This document shows, one piece after another, positions 15,768 through 26,108 of a DNA stretch of 44,382 bases. This DNA comes from Timonella senegalensis JC301. GTDB lineage: Bacteria > Actinomycetota > Actinomycetes > Actinomycetales > Cellulomonadaceae. The stretch lies in the NCBI RefSeq assembly GCF_000312125.1, contig NZ_HE978642.1:683548-727929 (forward strand). The letters run 5' to 3'. Position 1 is the stretch's first letter, and every line of letters begins with the position of its first letter. The notes beneath the pieces were generated by a model, which saw nothing but the letters and a program-made list of their open reading frames with translations, was not told where the DNA came from and did not search any database. Position numbers and translations under genes: made by a program.

Positions 15768-17438
15768 TCAGAGTGCCTGCCCCGCCTCGTACCCGGCGCG
15801 GATCGCCTGCGCGATCGCCTCGATCGCGAGCCTGTTCGCTTCCTCGGCGCCGGCTGTTCCGGCCGCCCCAGCACCCACTCCAGCCGCGCCGACCACCACA
15901 TCATTCACGACGATCACCTCATCCACCCCTAGCTCCCTTGTTAGGTTGGTGGTCAGTTCCTCGGCCTGCCTGCGCACCTCGTTGCCGGTCACACACGCGT
16001 TAGCAACTGCGGAGCCCTCGACCACGCGCACGCCAAGCCTCGCGAGTTCCTTGTCCCACCACATCACGAGCCGCTTGACCTCCACACGCAGATCGTCGCT
16101 GAGCCCCTCGATGGGCGCCCCAACGAGCCCGGCCTGGGTTGGGTACAGGGCCACGTCATGTCCGCGGCGCGCCAGGGTGCGGGCCGTCTCGAGTCCGCGA
16201 ACCCCCGCGCCGAGGACAGCTACGCGCTTGGGTTCATGCATGTCATCGATGCCACCGGCAGCGCTGCCGTCAGGAGATGCGCCGCCACTAGCAACAGCCC
16301 TCGCACCAACACCGCCACCCGCACCAGCACGATGAACCAGCGGGTTCACCGCACACTCCACAGACCGCCCGCCGAACACCCTGTCAATGCACAGGTTGCA
16401 GCGCAGGCACGGACGCACCCGATCTGACAGCCCCTGGGCTACCTTCGCAGGGAGCTGCGGGTCAGCGATGAGCGGCCGCCCGAATCCCGCAAAGTCGATG
16501 ATCCGTTCGCGTAGCGCCCGCTCGGCGATGTCCGGGGTCAGGTTGCCCGTGACTGCTACGGGGATAGTAACCGGCGGTTTGACCACCACGGCGTCCGGCA
16601 GGAACACACCCGTCCCCATGGACGAGGGCGGGAACGCCCAGTCCAGCGACTCCGACGCCCCCGCATCCACGATCAGCACGTTCAGCCCCGCGTCCTGCAG
16701 GATCATTGCCAGTTCCCGGGCTTCGCTTTCGCTCCGCCCTCCCGGGAACTGGTGCCTCACGGCCAGTCTCATGGAGATCGGCACCTCATTACCGACGATT
16801 GACCTCGTTCGCTTGATTAGTTCCGTGGCGAATCGAGCACGTCCCACCACGGATCCGCCGTATTGGTCGTTTCGCCTGTTCCAAGCCGCAGCGAGGAACT
16901 GGTCTGTGAGGTGTCCTGCGTGTGCGTGGATGTCGATGGCATCGAAGCCAGCCCGCATGGCGCGTTCCACGGCCTGGGCGAACTTCTCAATGATGTCCTC
17001 GACCTGCTCGGTGGTGAGCACCCGGCACTGTATGTCTGGGTTGTCGGCGACCGTGTTGTCCGAGGGAGAGTATGGCGCTCCGCCGTCCGGCGCGGCGGCC
17101 CCCACGCGGCCGAACCCTGGTGTGAGGCTCGCTGCAATGGGCGTGCCCGTCTCATGGACCGCATCCACCAGCCGGGAGAGCGGCTCGATGTGCTTGTCCT
17201 GACTGATCAGTGCCGCGTAGCCCGTATAGGAGTCGTACGTGGTTTGAGTCAGCAGCGATTCGGTGAAGATGAGTCCGGCACCTCCGCGCGCACGCTCCAC
17301 AATGAAGTCATGGCCTCGCTCGGAGACAGTCCCATCGGGGTGCGCGGTGTGCGTGGACATGGGAGGCATGAACATGCGGTTGCGTAACGGCAGCGTCCCC
17401 CATCGGGCTGGGGATGTCAGTAGCGGGTGGATGGTCAT
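15768..17438 (-). CDS. Divergent flavoprotein paralogue with internal deletion of the NAD(P)H domain
   Basis: A 556-residue paralogue of the next gene downstream, very similar over the first 340 residues. Three differences stand out. The catalytic Tyr176 is His (HAHAGHLTDQF). The iron-sulphur motif is C-x2-C-x2-C-x11-C (Cys344/347/350/362), one residue short. The C-terminal part keeps one Rossmann start (VLGAGVRGLE) but lacks the acidic FAD-ribose segment (VYERD becomes LYPTQ) and the whole second Rossmann fold. Ala/Gly-rich filler replaces parts, while the final helix (AGYEAGQAL) matches the paralogue's end, so the loss is internal. GAGGAG sits 6 nt before the ATG and the frame is intact. 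It may be a non-catalytic or partner-dependent flavoprotein, or an early pseudogene. Confidence 0.85.
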   Translation of the reverse strand: MTIHPLLTSPARWGTLPLRNRMFMPPMSTHTAHPDGTVSERGHDFIVERARGGAGLIFTESLLTQTTYDSYTGYAALISQDKHIEPLSRLVDAVHETGTPIAASLTPGFGRVGAAAPDGGAPYSPSDNTVADNPDIQCRVLTTEQVEDIIEKFAQAVERAMRAGFDAIDIHAHAGHLTDQFLAAAWNRRNDQYGGSVVGRARFATELIKRTRSIVGNEVPISMRLAVRHQFPGGRSESEARELAMILQDAGLNVLIVDAGASESLDWAFPPSSMGTGVFLPDAVVVKPPVTIPVAVTGNLTPDIAERALRERIIDFAGFGRPLIADPQLPAKVAQGLSDRVRPCLRCNLCIDRVFGGRSVECAVNPLVHRAGAGGGVGARAVASGGASPDGSAAGGIDDMHEPKRVAVLGAGVRGLETARTLARRGHDVALYPTQAGLVGAPIEGLSDDLRVEVKRLVMWWDKELARLGVRVVEGSAVANACVTGNEVRRQAEELTTNLTRELGVDEVIVVNDVVVGAAGVGAGAAGTAGAEEANRLAIEAIAQAIRAGYEAGQAL

Positions 17439-17471
17439 TCGGGTCTCCTCGACGGCGGGGCTCTACCGTCA

Positions 17472-17488
17472 ACTATCCCCCGCGTTTT
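17472..17488 (-). promoter_or_regulatory. Conserved 17-nt upstream motif, flavoprotein gene 2
   Basis: Plus-strand ACTATCCCCCGCGTTTT, 33 nt before the ATG at 17438. It matches the element before the paralogue at 15 of 17 positions, with GATAGT in the same place on the minus strand. Confidence 0.5.
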
Positions 17489-17660
17489 GATGACAGGACC
17501 CGGCTAAAGGTCCCTGCAGGCCCCTCGAGCGGTTACAAACACCGCATTTTACCCTCCAGCCAGGATCACCATTGAGGCTTCCCCGGCCTGCCCAATGCGG
17601 GTGAAGCGGATTAGGTGATTTACTGGGCTGGATAAAATCAGCACGTTTTGAACGGACACC

Positions 17661-18200
17661 ATGAAAAAGATCGCCGCACCACTCACGCTCGCGCTCGGCG
17701 CAACCATTTTGCTCGCCGGCTGCGCAAGCTACGAAGGCGTGGAGCCTTCCGTATTCGCTAAGTCCTCGTGTGGGGTCATGGGCGACCTCTACGCACTCGA
17801 AGAGGACTCGGTGGCTCTGCTCGAAAACCTCAGCGAGATCTCCGATGAGAGCATCACGGCCCTGACCGACCAGGGCACCCGCACGATCGAGGCCCTCACT
17901 GCAGCAAAGACAACGGTTGGCCAGAACCAGCCGGCGGTCAAGGAAGGCGCCGACATCACCGGCTACTTCACCACCTACTTTGACGAGCGTATCGCCGCCG
18001 CCGAAGCTGCGGCCACCGTATTTGAGAAGGCATCCGCAACTGAGGACATCAACGAGTTCTCCGATGCGGCTTTCAACTTCCTGACCGGCATTTCTGACTC
18101 GGAGGAGTTCACCTTCCCGTTCGAGCTGATCAAGAACCAGAAGGTTGTCGACGCAATCGATGACGAGGCAACGTGCAAGGACATCGTCGCCGTCTCCTAA
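17661..18200 (+). CDS. Putative lipoprotein, unknown function
   Basis: A 179-residue protein. MKKIAAPLTLALGATILLAG followed by Cys21 is a textbook lipoprotein signal peptide (lipobox LLAGC), so the mature protein should be lipid-anchored on the outer face of the membrane. The rest is acidic, mainly helical and rich in Ala, Glu, Asp and Thr, with two further Cys (KSSCGVMG and EATCKDI) that may form a disulfide. The ATG has only a weak site (GGAC); TAAAAT about 25 nt upstream could be a -10. It stands alone with a terminator shared with the convergent membrane-protein gene. No recognised family; binding or stress roles would be guesses. Confidence 0.85.
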   Translation: MKKIAAPLTLALGATILLAGCASYEGVEPSVFAKSSCGVMGDLYALEEDSVALLENLSEISDESITALTDQGTRTIEALTAAKTTVGQNQPAVKEGADITGYFTTYFDERIAAAEAAATVFEKASATEDINEFSDAAFNFLTGISDSEEFTFPFELIKNQKVVDAIDDEATCKDIVAVS

Positions 18201-18238
18201 CCGGCTGCCAATCTAGCCACGCGGTATGGCCTCACTGC

Positions 18239-18275
18239 ACAGCCCGCACACATCACCCCGATGTGGGCGGGCTGT
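18239..18275. terminator. Terminator shared by convergent genes
   Basis: ACAGCCCGC (18239-18247) pairs with GCGGGCTGT (18267-18275), and CACATC with GATGTG inside. It ends the lipoprotein transcript. The stop codon of the leftward membrane-protein gene lies within the stem, so it probably serves both. Confidence 0.7.
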
Positions 18276-18753
18276 TCTGTGCCTGTAACTGGTCCTGAGG
18301 CTCAACCCGAGGTCCCCACTTGTCCCGCGCGATAAAGAAGCCGGCCGAGATGGCGAAAGTCAGTGTGGCCCACAGGAACAACAGCTCAAACTCGAAAAGG
18401 GCACTGGACGCGTCTACGCCGCCGCCCGCCACTTGTGCCCCTACTAGGCGCAGAGCGAGCGGCACAGCGATGTAAGCAGCCCAGGCGACTCCAACCAGGA
18501 GCACAGCCTTGCGTGCAGGTTCCCAGCGCATCCGTGCACGCACGTGCCACATCACGAGGGCCGGCACAACCGGTGCCACAAGGAACGTAACGGACACAGC
18601 AAGGTCAACAAGCCCCCACGAGACGCTGAGGGGTTTTCCGCTCACAAGCAGTAAGAGATTCGTGAACAGAATGACCACCACGAGCGGAACGAGTTGCGCG
18701 CAATAGAGCACGATGTAGCACTTCACTGTGCCGACCAGACCACTTTGCCTCAT
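18253..18753 (-). CDS. Small membrane protein, unknown function
   Basis: A 166-residue protein with four hydrophobic helices (CAQLVPLVVVILFTNLLLLV; VDLAVSVTFLVAPVVPALVM; AVLLVGVAWAAYIAVPLALR; LFLWATLTFAISAGFFIA), a basic loop RARMRWEPARK between helices 2 and 3, and a polar C-terminal tail that overlaps the terminator hairpin. The ATG at 18753 has GAGG only 2 nt upstream, so initiation is unclear; a GTG eight codons in is possible. It lies between a lipoprotein gene and the end of the suf operon, with no functional hint from either. Family not recognised. Confidence 0.65.
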   Translation of the reverse strand: MRQSGLVGTVKCYIVLYCAQLVPLVVVILFTNLLLLVSGKPLSVSWGLVDLAVSVTFLVAPVVPALVMWHVRARMRWEPARKAVLLVGVAWAAYIAVPLALRLVGAQVAGGGVDASSALFEFELLFLWATLTFAISAGFFIARDKWGPRVEPQDQLQAQNSPPTSG

Positions 18754-18800
18754 GGCCTCAACCTACCAGCCACGCCCCGCACCGCCCCTGCGGACAGCAA

Positions 18801-18836
18801 GAATCCCACCCACCGAATACGCGGTGAGTGGGATTC
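18801..18836 (-). terminator. Hairpin ending the suf operon
   Basis: GAATCCCAC (18801-18809) pairs with GTGGGATTC (18828-18836), and ACCG with CGGT inside. It lies about 50 nt beyond the sufT stop in the leftward direction. No strong T-run follows. Confidence 0.6.
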
Positions 18837-18888
18837 ATCGGTTACGGCTCCCGGAGCAGTTGCACCGGAGAACCAGAACCACTGGAAA

Positions 18889-19221
18889 TCAGACGTTGAA
18901 GCCGATCGCGCGGAGCTGGTCGCGTCCGTCCAGCGTGATGTGCTCTGGGCCCCATGGTGGCATCCAGACCCAGTTGATCCGGAAGCCGTCAACCAGCCCC
19001 TCGAGGGCCTGGCCTGCTTGGTCCTCAATGACGTCGGTTAGCGGGCATGCCGCCGAGGTCAGGGTCATGTCGATGACCGCGGTCCCGTCCGACTCGATTG
19101 CAACTCCGTACACGAGTCCAAGGTCAACAACGTTGATCCCGAGTTCGGGGTCGATCACGTCGCGGAGCGCTTCTTCAACGTCCGCAACGGTGAATGGCGC
19201 TTCTGCAGTCTCGCTGCTCAT
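18889..19221 (-). CDS. sufT: SufT/PaaD-like Fe-S assembly protein (MIP18 family)
   Basis: A 110-residue MIP18/DUF59 protein: VEEALRDVIDPELGINVVDL and LTSAACPLTDVI, the latter with the conserved Cys. Members help mature Fe-S proteins and are often the last gene of Gram-positive suf operons, as here. ATG at 19221 is chosen for AAGGAG 5 nt upstream; the longer reading adds 25 unrelated residues. A 106-nt gap with a CCCGGGATCCCGGG palindrome (19300-19313) separates it from sufU, so it may have some independent expression. Cytoplasmic. Family certain; its exact step in cluster transfer is not settled. Confidence 0.92.
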   Translation of the reverse strand: MSSETAEAPFTVADVEEALRDVIDPELGINVVDLGLVYGVAIESDGTAVIDMTLTSAACPLTDVIEDQAGQALEGLVDGFRINWVWMPPWGPEHITLDGRDQLRAIGFNV

Positions 19222-19327
19222 AGCGTCTCCTTCATTGGTTCTTGCTAGGGACGGGCCACTGCGGTCCGCTTTCACACTCTTACAATTGTCCCCCACTCAC
19301 CCGGGATCCCGGGCAGTCGGGCCACAC

Positions 19328-19879
19328 TTACTCGCCGTGAGGCTCGTGCACACCGCCGGTTCCAGTGACCGTGGCGGCCTGCGCGTCAGCCAGTGCACCG
19401 GTCTTGGCAAAGGTGTCCCGCAGGGCCGACCAGCCCAACAGCGCGCACTTGATGCGGGCCGGAAACTTGGACACGCCAGTGAACGCGGTCGCGTCCCCCA
19501 GCTGGTCTTCCTTGTCCTCAGCCTCGGCATCGTCGTCGGCAAATCCCTTGCCGCGCGTGTTCATGAGGTCGCGGAACAGTTCGGCAACGGCCTCCGCCTC
19601 GCTGACCTTCTTGCCCTCGACCAGATCGGTCAGGATGGAGATGGAGGCCTGCGAGATCGAGCAGCCTTGTCCGTCCCACGACACCTTAGAGATCGTGCGG
19701 TCCCCGCCCGTGCCCTCGAACATGACGCGCATGGTGACCTCGTCACCACAGGTTGGGTTCACCTGGTGCGATTCTCCGCCAAGGAGATCGTCCGTCAGGT
19801 CTACCAAGCCCTTACCATTGGGGTGCTTGGAGTGGTCCAAGATCACCTGCTGGTAGAGCTGTTCCATTGAGTTGCTCAA
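19328..19879 (-). CDS. sufU: SufU, zinc-dependent sulfur acceptor for SufS
   Basis: A 183-residue IscU-like protein. Cys44-x-Asp46 (NPTCGDEV), Cys73 (GQGCSIS) and Cys145 (RIKCALLGW) match the zinc ligands of Bacillus SufU, which takes sulfur from SufS by swapping a Zn ligand. An acidic insert (DDDAEAEDKED, about 115-125) makes it longer than the roughly 147-residue Bacillus protein. The TTG start at 19879 has GGAAGG 7 nt upstream; ATG four codons later is the alternative. It begins 21 nt after the sufS stop. Very secure assignment. Confidence 0.96.
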   Translation of the reverse strand: MSNSMEQLYQQVILDHSKHPNGKGLVDLTDDLLGGESHQVNPTCGDEVTMRVMFEGTGGDRTISKVSWDGQGCSISQASISILTDLVEGKKVSEAEAVAELFRDLMNTRGKGFADDDAEAEDKEDQLGDATAFTGVSKFPARIKCALLGWSALRDTFAKTGALADAQAATVTGTGGVHEPHGE

Positions 19880-19900
19880 CGTATTGCCTTCCGCAAAAAA

Positions 19901-21288
<1,388 letters not shown>

Positions 21289-21327
21289 CTGGCCGGCTCA
21301 CTGGACCACACTGGTTCCAGCGAGGAC

Positions 21328-21361
21328 GGTGATGGCGGCCGCACGAGCGGCCGCCATCACC
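21328..21361. repeat. Perfect 15-bp hairpin just after sufC
   Basis: GGTGATGGCGGCCGC at 21328-21342 pairs perfectly with 21347-21361 around the loop ACGA. It starts 10 nt after the sufC stop. There is no T-run in either direction, so it fits an mRNA stabilising or partial-attenuation hairpin better than a full terminator. Confidence 0.6.
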
Positions 21362-21371
21362 TCACTGACAA

Positions 21372-22133
21372 TCAGGCAGTTACGTCCGTGAGGTAACGGT
21401 CGTAACCCTCGGCCTCAAGGCGCTCAGCGAGCTCCGGGCCACCCTCTTCAGCAACGCGGCCTGCAACAAACACGTGAACGAAGTCAGGCTTGATGTAACG
21501 CAGGATGCGGGTGTAGTGGGTGATGAGCAGGACACCGGAGTTGGTGGCTGCCTTGGCGCGGTTAACCCCCTCGGAAACGATGCGCAGAGCGTCAACGTCC
21601 AGGCCGGAGTCGGTCTCGTCGAGGATCGCGAACTTAGGCTTGAGAAGCTCGAGCTGAAGGATCTCGTGACGCTTCTTCTCACCACCGGAGAAGCCCTCGT
21701 TCACGGAACGCTCAGCAAACGAGTCGTCCATGCGCAGGTCCTTCATAGCGCCCTTAACTTCCTTGACCCAGGTGCGAAGAGCTGGGGCCTGGCCGTCAAC
21801 GGCGGTCTTGGCGGTGCGCAGGAAGTTCGACACGGAAACGCCTGGAACCTCGACTGGGTACTGCATAGCGAGGAACATGCCGGCACGAGCGCGCTCGTCC
21901 ACGGACATGGCAAGAACGTCTTCACCGTCAAGGGTCACGGTGCCGGAGGTGATTTCGTACTTAGGGTGACCGGCGATCGAGTAAGCCAGGGTCGACTTAC
22001 CGGAACCGTTAGGGCCCATGATCGCGTGGATCTCACCCGAGTTGATGGTCAGGTTCACGCCGCGCAGGATCTGCTTGGCGCCTTCCTTGGTCTCTACACT
22101 GACGTGCAGGTCCTTGATTTCAAGAGTTGACAT
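21372..22133 (-). CDS. sufC: SufC, ATPase of the SufBCD scaffold
   Basis: A 253-residue ABC-type ATPase that powers structural changes in SufBCD during Fe-S cluster building; it is cytoplasmic, not a transporter. Walker A GPNGSGKST (40-48), signature FSGGEKKR (148-155) and Walker B ending LDETDSGLD (171-179) are complete. GGEKKRHE and the ETDSGLD variant are typical of SufC. AGGAG lies 6 nt before the ATG. It follows the Rieske gene by 17 nt in one transcript. Confidence 0.98.
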   Translation of the reverse strand: MSTLEIKDLHVSVETKEGAKQILRGVNLTINSGEIHAIMGPNGSGKSTLAYSIAGHPKYEITSGTVTLDGEDVLAMSVDERARAGMFLAMQYPVEVPGVSVSNFLRTAKTAVDGQAPALRTWVKEVKGAMKDLRMDDSFAERSVNEGFSGGEKKRHEILQLELLKPKFAILDETDSGLDVDALRIVSEGVNRAKAATNSGVLLITHYTRILRYIKPDFVHVFVAGRVAEEGGPELAERLEAEGYDRYLTDVTA

Positions 22134-22150
22134 GGAATTCTCCTGGAGAA

Positions 22151-22495
22151 CTAGTTAAAAGACTTCTGTGCATCAACGTCAACGAACACGTCGTCGCCTT
22201 CGATGCTCACGGTGTACACGGGAACGGGACGAGTGGCTGGAAGCTGCAGCGGCTGACCTGTCTTCAGGTCAAACTGCGAGCCGTGGAGCCAGCACTCGAT
22301 GAGGCAGCCTTCGACCTCTCCATCCGAGAGAGAAACAGCCCCATGCGAGCAGATATCGGAGATGGCGTGGTATTCGCCCTCCTCATCACGGACAACGGCA
22401 ACCTCAATTTCCTTGCCGTCCTTGTTGTCCAACTCGACCTTGAGGGTCTCTCCGGCTTCGAGATCCGAAACCTTGCAGACTAGCTGGGAACTCAT
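22151..22495 (-). CDS. Rieske-type [2Fe-2S] ferredoxin in the suf operon
   Basis: A 114-residue protein with both Rieske cluster boxes: CSHGAVSLSDG (C-x-H) and CLIECWLHGSQFD (C-x2-H). It lacks a membrane anchor and resembles the small ferredoxin subunits of ring-hydroxylating oxygenases. Its ATG overlaps the sufD stop (ATGA), so it is translationally coupled to the scaffold genes. In actinobacterial suf operons a Rieske protein at this place is common; it may supply electrons for assembly, though that role is inferred. Family assignment is firm. Confidence 0.94.
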   Translation of the reverse strand: MSSQLVCKVSDLEAGETLKVELDNKDGKEIEVAVVRDEEGEYHAISDICSHGAVSLSDGEVEGCLIECWLHGSQFDLKTGQPLQLPATRPVPVYTVSIEGDDVFVDVDAQKSFN

Positions 22496-23724
22496 GCGTC
22501 CTGACCAGTAATGACTGACATGGACTTCTCAAGCTCGGCGTCGATCGAGTGGAGCAGACGCTCCTCAACCTCTGGGACACCGATCTCGTGAATGAGCTCA
22601 GCAAAGAATCCACGAACCACGAGGCGACGTGCGTCAGCCTCACGGATGCCACGGGCCTGCAGGTAGAAGAGCTGCTCATCGTCAAAGCGGCCGGTTGCAG
22701 ATGCGTGCCCGGCCCCTTCGATCAGACCCGTCTCGATCTCGAGGTTTGGCACTGAGTCAGCGCGGCCACCATCGGTGAGGATCAGGTTACGGTTCAGCTC
22801 GTACGTGTCGGTGCCTTCCGCGTTGGCGCGGATCAGAACGTCACCAACCCACACAGCGTGTGAGCCCTCGCCCTGCAGCGCACCCTTGTAGGTGACGCGG
22901 GACTTGCAGCGAGGCACGGCGTGGTCAACGAACAGGCGGTGTTCTTGGTGCTGGTTCTCGTCAGCGAAGTACAAGCCGACCATCTCGACCTCTGCACCCT
23001 CACCAACGAACTCGGCGTCAGGGGTAATACGAACGACGTCGCCGCCGAAAGTGACAACAACGTGCTTGACGGTTGCGTCGCGATCGAGCGTGATGCGCTG
23101 GGTTGAGGCGTGCACTGCACCCTCGTTCCAGTCCTGAACCGACACAACGGTCAGGTGCGAGCCTTCTTCAGCCACGATTTCAACGGACTCGTTGAGCAGG
23201 GCATCGCCGCGGTGGTCGAGAACAATAACGGACTCGGAGAGTGGCTCGGCCTTGATCAGGATGTGCGAGGCTTCTGCCTGGTCGGCAACGCCGGACACGT
23301 TGATGCGTGTCACGGTCGAGGCCTGGACACCCTTAGGAACCGTAACGACGGTTGCCTTGGTGAAGGCATTCCACGCGGTGACAGCGGTGCGGTCACCGGG
23401 CACGCCTGCCTTACCGAGGCGAGCGTCCTCGCGACCCACGAGCTCGACGAGGACCTCTGGAGCCGGCTCGACGGTCACGCCGTCAGCGTTGGCAAGGTTC
23501 TCAGCGAACAGTGGAGCCAGTCGGGAAACTGGCGAGAAACGCCATTCCTCTTCACGTCCCGAAGGAACGCCGATGACGCCAAGGTCGAACGAAGCTACGC
23601 GGTCTGCGCGGGAGCCCTGCACAGCGCCGCCCACGGGAGCGTGGCTGTGTGCCCCGTCCGCGGTTGCGCGCGAGTGATCGGTGCTCAGGCTCACTGGAGC
23701 CGAGCTTGTTTCAGTGCTGGTCAT
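22492..23724 (-). CDS. sufD: SufD, scaffold subunit
   Basis: A 410-residue SufB/SufD-fold protein. The C-terminal third shows the family pattern YKGALQGEGSHAVWVGDVLI, LNRNLILTDGGRADSVPNLE and GAGHASATG, the last with the His used in SufD. DEQLFYLQARGI and the RRLVVRGFF segment finish the domain. SufD pairs with SufB and SufC to form the site where nascent clusters are built. The start overlaps the sufB stop by one base (TGATG). The first 45 residues are unconserved and disordered in appearance. Confidence 0.96.
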   Translation of the reverse strand: MTSTETSSAPVSLSTDHSRATADGAHSHAPVGGAVQGSRADRVASFDLGVIGVPSGREEEWRFSPVSRLAPLFAENLANADGVTVEPAPEVLVELVGREDARLGKAGVPGDRTAVTAWNAFTKATVVTVPKGVQASTVTRINVSGVADQAEASHILIKAEPLSESVIVLDHRGDALLNESVEIVAEEGSHLTVVSVQDWNEGAVHASTQRITLDRDATVKHVVVTFGGDVVRITPDAEFVGEGAEVEMVGLYFADENQHQEHRLFVDHAVPRCKSRVTYKGALQGEGSHAVWVGDVLIRANAEGTDTYELNRNLILTDGGRADSVPNLEIETGLIEGAGHASATGRFDDEQLFYLQARGIREADARRLVVRGFFAELIHEIGVPEVEERLLHSIDAELEKSMSVITGQDA

Positions 23725-25169
23725 CAGCCGACAGATCCTTCCATCTGAAGTTCAATGAGGCGGTTGAGCTCGAGCGCATACTCCATAGGGAGCTCACGAG
23801 CGATTGGCTCAACAAAGCCACGAACGATCATCGCCATTGCCTCGGTCTCCGGCATACCGCGGGACATGAGGTAGAAGAGCTGGTCTTCGCTCACGCGGGA
23901 GACGGTCGCCTCGTGGCCCATGGTGACGTCGTCTTCACGGACGTCCACGTACGGGTACGTGTCGGAACGCGAGATCTGGTCAACCAGGAGCGCGTCACAC
24001 AGGACGTTGGATGCAGAGTGCTCAGCACCCTCGAGCACCTGGACGAGTCCACGGTACGAGGTGCGGCCACCGCCACGAGCCACCGACTTGGACACGATCG
24101 AGGACGAGGTGTGAGGAGCAGCGTGCACCATCTTGGCGCCGGCGTCCTGGTGCTGGCCCTCGCCTGCAAATGCGATCGAGAGGGTCTCGCCGCGAGCGTG
24201 CTCACCAAGCAGGTAGATGGCTGGGTACTTCATGGTGACCTTGGAACCGATGTTGCCATCGACCCACTCCATGGTCGCGCCTTCAGCGGCGGTCGCACGC
24301 TTAGTCACCAGGTTGTACACGTTGTTCGACCAGTTCTGGATCGTGGTGTAGCGAACGCGGGCGTTCTTCTTCACGATGATCTCAACCACTGCGGAGTGCA
24401 GTGAGTCGGACTGGTAGATAGGAGCAGTACAGCCCTCAACGTAGTGAACGTACGAGCCCTCGTCAGCGATGATGAGCGTGCGCTCGAACTGGCCCATGTT
24501 CTCCGTGTTAATGCGGAAGTAGGCCTGGAGAGGGATCTCAACGTGAACCCCTGGTGGCACGTACACGAACGATCCACCGGACCACAGGGCCGAGTTCAGG
24601 GCAGCAAACTTGTTGTCGCCTGCAGGAATGACCGAGCCGAAGTACTGCTCGAAGATCTCTGGGTACTCGCGAAGACCAGTGTCGGTGTCAACAAAGATGA
24701 CGCCCTGCTCCTCGAGGTCCTCACGGATCTGGTGGTAGACAACCTCGGACTCGTACTGAGCCGCAACACCAGCAACGAGACGCTGCTTCTCGGCCTCTGG
24801 GATACCCAGGCGGTCGTAGGTGTTCTTGATGTCGTCTGGGAGGTCTTCCCAGGAAGTTGCCTGCTTCTCGGTGGAGCGGACAAAGTACTTGATGTTGTCA
24901 AAGTCGATACCCGAGAGGTCGGAACCCCAGTTAGGCATTGGCTTCTTGCCAAAGAGGCGCAGAGCCTTGAGGCGCTGGTTCAGCATCCACTCTGGCTCGT
25001 TCTTGAGTGCGGAGATGTTGCGAACAACAGCCTCGCTCAGTCCACGCTGCGCGGCCGCTCCTGCGGCGTCCTCATCGTGCCAACCGTACTCATAGGAGCC
25101 GATCGACGCGATGATCTCATCGTCGCTACGTGGCGCTTCCGCATTGACGTTCTGCGTTGGGGCGCTCAT
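23724..25169 (-). CDS. sufB: SufB, cluster-building scaffold subunit
   Basis: 481 residues, normal for SufB. The conserved core includes [31 protein letters not shown] and [11 protein letters not shown] (Cys391), equivalent to the Cys that receives sulfur in E. coli SufB, followed by [20 protein letters not shown]. SufB accepts persulfide sulfur and holds the nascent cluster with SufC and SufD. AAGGA lies 5 nt before the ATG, which overlaps the sufR stop (ATGA). First structural gene of the operon. Confidence 0.98.
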   Translation of the reverse strand: MSAPTQNVNAEAPRSDDEIIASIGSYEYGWHDEDAAGAAAQRGLSEAVVRNISALKNEPEWMLNQRLKALRLFGKKPMPNWGSDLSGIDFDNIKYFVRSTEKQATSWEDLPDDIKNTYDRLGIPEAEKQRLVAGVAAQYESEVVYHQIREDLEEQGVIFVDTDTGLREYPEIFEQYFGSVIPAGDNKFAALNSALWSGGSFVYVPPGVHVEIPLQAYFRINTENMGQFERTLIIADEGSYVHYVEGCTAPIYQSDSLHSAVVEIIVKKNARVRYTTIQNWSNNVYNLVTKRATAAEGATMEWVDGNIGSKVTMKYPAIYLLGEHARGETLSIAFAGEGQHQDAGAKMVHAAPHTSSSIVSKSVARGGGRTSYRGLVQVLEGAEHSASNVLCDALLVDQISRSDTYPYVDVREDDVTMGHEATVSRVSEDQLFYLMSRGMPETEAMAMIVRGFVEPIARELPMEYALELNRLIELQMEGSVG

Positions 25170-26071
25170 TTCATTCCTTCCACGTTCCGCTGTGACGGAC
25201 GGTCTTGGTGGCCCTGCGGGCGCTGCACGGGGATGTTAGTAGTACACACGTGTCCGCCCCCGGCAAGGGTCACGAGTCGCTGTGTGTGAGTGCCCAGCAT
25301 CTTGGAAAAGAGCTTTGCTTCCGCCTCACACAGCTGAGGAAACTGCGCCGCAATGTCCTGGACGGGACAGTGCCCTTGGCACAGCTGAAGCATTGGCACT
25401 CCGCTGACAGGCCTTACGCTCGCCGCGTATCCCTCGGCATTGAGCGCTTGTGCAAGCTGCTCCACCCTCTGTTGAGGATCCGTGGCCGTAATCTTGTCAG
25501 CGTACTTTTGTTCAAAAATCTCTAGCCGGTGCTCTGCGAACTTGTCGAGCGCATCTTCACCGGCAACGCGGGCGAGGAACTCAAGTGCCTCAGCCGCAAT
25601 ACCTGAATAGGCAGTTGGGAGGTCACCGTGCGCACGGTTTGTTGCAACGTACTGGCGCGATGGCCTTCCGCGGACACCCTTTTCGGGCTTGTCCGTGTAC
25701 ACCTGAATCTGGGCGCTTTCCTCCAGGAACGAGATGTGCCGGCGAATGCCAGCCGGGGTTAGTCCGAGCAACTCTGCCAGGCGCGCCGCGTTAATCGGCC
25801 CGTCTGTGATGATCAGTTGCATGACGCGTTCCCGCGTTGATTCCTCGTCATGGAGTGTTGCCACGGGGGTGGCGTCGAACTTGCCATCCACTGCGGCAAC
25901 TGGTGAGCTGCCCAACGTGGAGTCCGGCCCGACTTCCTTCTCCGGCGTAGGAAAGATCGTACGGTGCGTGAGGCGTACTGATTGAGCCAACGATGTGCTC
26001 TTCTCATGCTGTCCTGCCATTGCTTGGTTGTCACCACCTTCCATCGAAGTGCTTCTACCCAAAAAACCCAT
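25166..26071 (-). CDS. sufR: SufR, Fe-S-sensing repressor of the suf operon
   Basis: A DeoR/ArsR-like winged-helix protein: helix-turn-helix in [20 protein letters not shown]. The C-terminal half has four Cys ([19 protein letters not shown]), the first three spaced C-x3-C-x12-C, as in SufR proteins that bind a cluster and release the operon when it is lost. The start is uncertain. The longest reading (GTG at 26155) would run through a DtxR-like box, so ATG 26071 is preferred, 8 nt after a possible -10 (leaderless, 301 residues). ATG 26044 or 26020 are alternatives; known SufRs are nearer 230-270 residues. Its stop overlaps sufB, so it should autoregulate the operon. Confidence 0.88.
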   Translation of the reverse strand: MGFLGRSTSMEGGDNQAMAGQHEKSTSLAQSVRLTHRTIFPTPEKEVGPDSTLGSSPVAAVDGKFDATPVATLHDEESTRERVMQLIITDGPINAARLAELLGLTPAGIRRHISFLEESAQIQVYTDKPEKGVRGRPSRQYVATNRAHGDLPTAYSGIAAEALEFLARVAGEDALDKFAEHRLEIFEQKYADKITATDPQQRVEQLAQALNAEGYAASVRPVSGVPMLQLCQGHCPVQDIAAQFPQLCEAEAKLFSKMLGTHTQRLVTLAGGGHVCTTNIPVQRPQGHQDRPSQRNVEGMK

Positions 26072-26079
26072 TAAGAAAC

Positions 26080-26108
26080 ATCTTTGTTCCCTAATTGGCG
26101 TTTGGCAA
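26080..26108 (-). promoter_or_regulatory. Candidate sufR operon promoter
   Basis: Minus strand: TTGCCA (26103-26108) as -35, a 17-nt spacer, and AAAGAT (26080-26085) as a weak -10. ATG at 26071 follows after 8 nt. The -35 overlaps the DtxR-like box. Confidence 0.4.
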
